DNA of 7,490 nucleotides, from assembly GCA_002278985.1 (NCBI GenBank), contig NCJP01000078.1:1-7490 (forward strand), given 5' to 3'. The DNA comes from Erythrobacter sp. 34-65-8. GTDB taxonomy: Bacteria > Pseudomonadota > Alphaproteobacteria > Sphingomonadales > Sphingomonadaceae. Both the position numbers and the translations under genes were made by a program. Below are positions 6,301 through 7,490 of this stretch, piece by piece (the stretch's first letter is position 1; each line of letters opens with the position of its first letter). The notes beneath the pieces are model-generated. The model saw only the letters and a program-made list of their open reading frames with translations, did not search any database and had not been told where the DNA came from.

Positions 6301-7488
6301 ATGAGCCAGGCCGGCATCAGCCAGAACGGTATGGACCCCGAAACCTTCGAGCAGTTCATCGACCAGCTCGATCGCTATGTGCGCGAACGGCTGATCCCGG
6401 CCGAGCGCGACACGATCGAGAATGACCGCGTGCCGGACGATATCCTGCAGGAAATGAAGGATATGGGCCTGTTCGGCCTGACCGTGCCGGAAGAATTCGG
6501 CGGCGCCGGGCTCAACACCACGCAATATGCGCGCACGGTCAGGTGCATGAGCTATGCCGCGCCTGCCTTTCGTTCGATCTTTTCGATCAACGTCGGCATG
6601 TTCAATTCCGCGATCAAGAACGGCGGCACCGATGCACAGAAGGCGGAATGGTGGCCGCGCATCGCGGGCGGCGCGATTGCCTGCTTCGGCCTGACCGAGC
6701 CCGGCTCCGGCTCCGACAGCGCGGCGATGCAGACCTTCGCCCGTCCCGACCCGTCTGGCAACGGCTGGATCCTCAACGGCACCAAGCGCTACATCACCAA
6801 TGCCCCGCACGCCGATGTCGCCCTGATCATGGCGCGCACGGAGAAGGAGGCCCTGCCCAAGAACGCCCATGTTTCCGCCTTCATCGTGCCGATGGACACG
6901 CCCGGCGTCTCGACCGGCAGCCCGGACAAGAAGATGGGCCAGGCCGGGGCGCATATTTCGGACGTGATCCTGGAGGATGTCCATGTGCCCGGCGAGGCAC
7001 TGCTCGGCGGGGAAACCGGCCAGGGCTTCGTGTTCGCGATGAAGAGCCTCGACAATGGCCGCATCTCGGTCGGCGCGGCCAGCACCGGTTATGCCCGCCG
7101 CGCGCTCGATTCCGCGCTGCGTTATGCCAACGAGCGCAAGGCCTTTGGCGAACCGATCGCCAACTTCCAGCTGATCCAGCAGATGCTGGCCGAGAGCGAG
7201 ACCGAAATCTACGCTGCCGAATGCATGATGGCCGACGTGACCGCCCGCGCCGATGCGGGCGAGAATATCCTGGTCAAGGCCGCCGCGTTCAAGGTCTTCG
7301 CTTCCGAAATGTGCGGCCGGGTGGTCGACCGGGTGGTGCAGATCTACGGCGGGGCAGGGTATCTTGCCGAATACGATGCCGAGCGGTTCTTCCGCGATGC
7401 CCGCATCTACCGCATCTACGAAGGGACGACGCAGATCCTCCAGCTCCAGATCGCCAAGCACATGCTGCGCGAATGGAGAGAGTCTTGA
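6301..7488 (+). CDS. Acyl-CoA dehydrogenase (FAD-dependent)
   Basis: A complete 395-residue acyl-CoA dehydrogenase, the flavoenzyme that makes the alpha-beta double bond in acyl-CoA thioesters and passes electrons to ETF. Seen: an all-helical N-domain (about 12-125, with GLFGLTVPEEFGGAGL), the first family signature LTEPGSGSDSAA (131-142) in the FAD-binding beta domain, and a C-terminal helical domain with RISVGAAS (254-261). The second signature runs from Gln347 to Asp366 (QIYGGAGYLAEY and onward), and RIYEGTTQI follows. Glu374 sits at the catalytic-base position used by short- and medium-chain enzymes, so it should be active. Chain-length specificity cannot be assigned; fatty-acid, branched-chain and glutaryl-type substrates remain possible. 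ATG 6301 is chosen because AAGAGGAG lies 10 bases upstream; the longer frame to 6211 overlaps the preceding gene. The TGA ends two bases before the window edge. Confidence 0.95.
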   Translation: MSQAGISQNGMDPETFEQFIDQLDRYVRERLIPAERDTIENDRVPDDILQEMKDMGLFGLTVPEEFGGAGLNTTQYARTVRCMSYAAPAFRSIFSINVGMFNSAIKNGGTDAQKAEWWPRIAGGAIACFGLTEPGSGSDSAAMQTFARPDPSGNGWILNGTKRYITNAPHADVALIMARTEKEALPKNAHVSAFIVPMDTPGVSTGSPDKKMGQAGAHISDVILEDVHVPGEALLGGETGQGFVFAMKSLDNGRISVGAASTGYARRALDSALRYANERKAFGEPIANFQLIQQMLAESETEIYAAECMMADVTARADAGENILVKAAAFKVFASEMCGRVVDRVVQIYGGAGYLAEYDAERFFRDARIYRIYEGTTQILQLQIAKHMLREWRES

Positions 7489-7490
7489 TT

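Noticed and set aside
6025..7461. A 478-codon open frame on the minus strand opposite the acyl-CoA dehydrogenase
   Set aside because: Shadow of a clear enzyme gene; no domain or ribosome binding site supports it.
1..7490. CRISPR arrays, insertion sequences, tRNA or rRNA genes, phage genes
   Set aside because: No regularly spaced repeats, transposase or integrase motifs, or tRNA-like cloverleafs were seen on either strand.

Overview
The window is GC-rich, densely coded bacterial DNA. Gene content and protein style (an Alx-type TerC protein paired with a universal stress protein, a two-helix SPFH protein, RecQ, small Ala/Glu-rich lipoproteins, an acyl-CoA dehydrogenase) suggest an alphaproteobacterium, most likely of the Sphingomonadales. 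That placement is inference from recalled gene style; no search was run.

Layout. (1) Bases 1-1661, minus strand: a three-gene operon read right to left. It encodes an SPFH/Band 7 membrane protein, a small ribbon-helix-helix (RHH) DNA-binding protein with an AT-hook-like tail, and an exported alpha/beta hydrolase that runs off the left edge. A good -35/-10 pair and a cluster of repeated operator-like decamers precede it. (2) Bases 1662-3677, plus strand: a leader that looks like a yybP-ykoY manganese riboswitch, then a TerC/Alx-type membrane protein with a TTG start, then a tandem-domain universal stress protein 12 bases downstream. (3) Bases 3711-5522, minus strand: recQ, convergent with the stress gene. 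(4) Bases 5649-7488, plus strand: a very acidic Ala/Glu-rich lipoprotein, a strong intrinsic terminator, a second tiny putative lipoprotein, and a complete acyl-CoA dehydrogenase that ends two bases before the window edge.

How the parts work together. The riboswitch, TerC and stress protein read as a manganese-responsive export and stress unit. The SPFH-RHH-hydrolase operon is the least understood part. Its middle protein looks like a DNA-binding regulator with an AT-hook-like extension, and the operon promoter is an unusually AT-rich island with three copies of a TGACA-type decamer and a TGATATCA palindrome. Autoregulation of a membrane-organising SPFH protein and a secreted hydrolase is a reasonable but untested hypothesis. 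The rest is ordinary core genome. The very long open frames opposite recQ, terC-usp and the dehydrogenase are best read as high-GC shadows.
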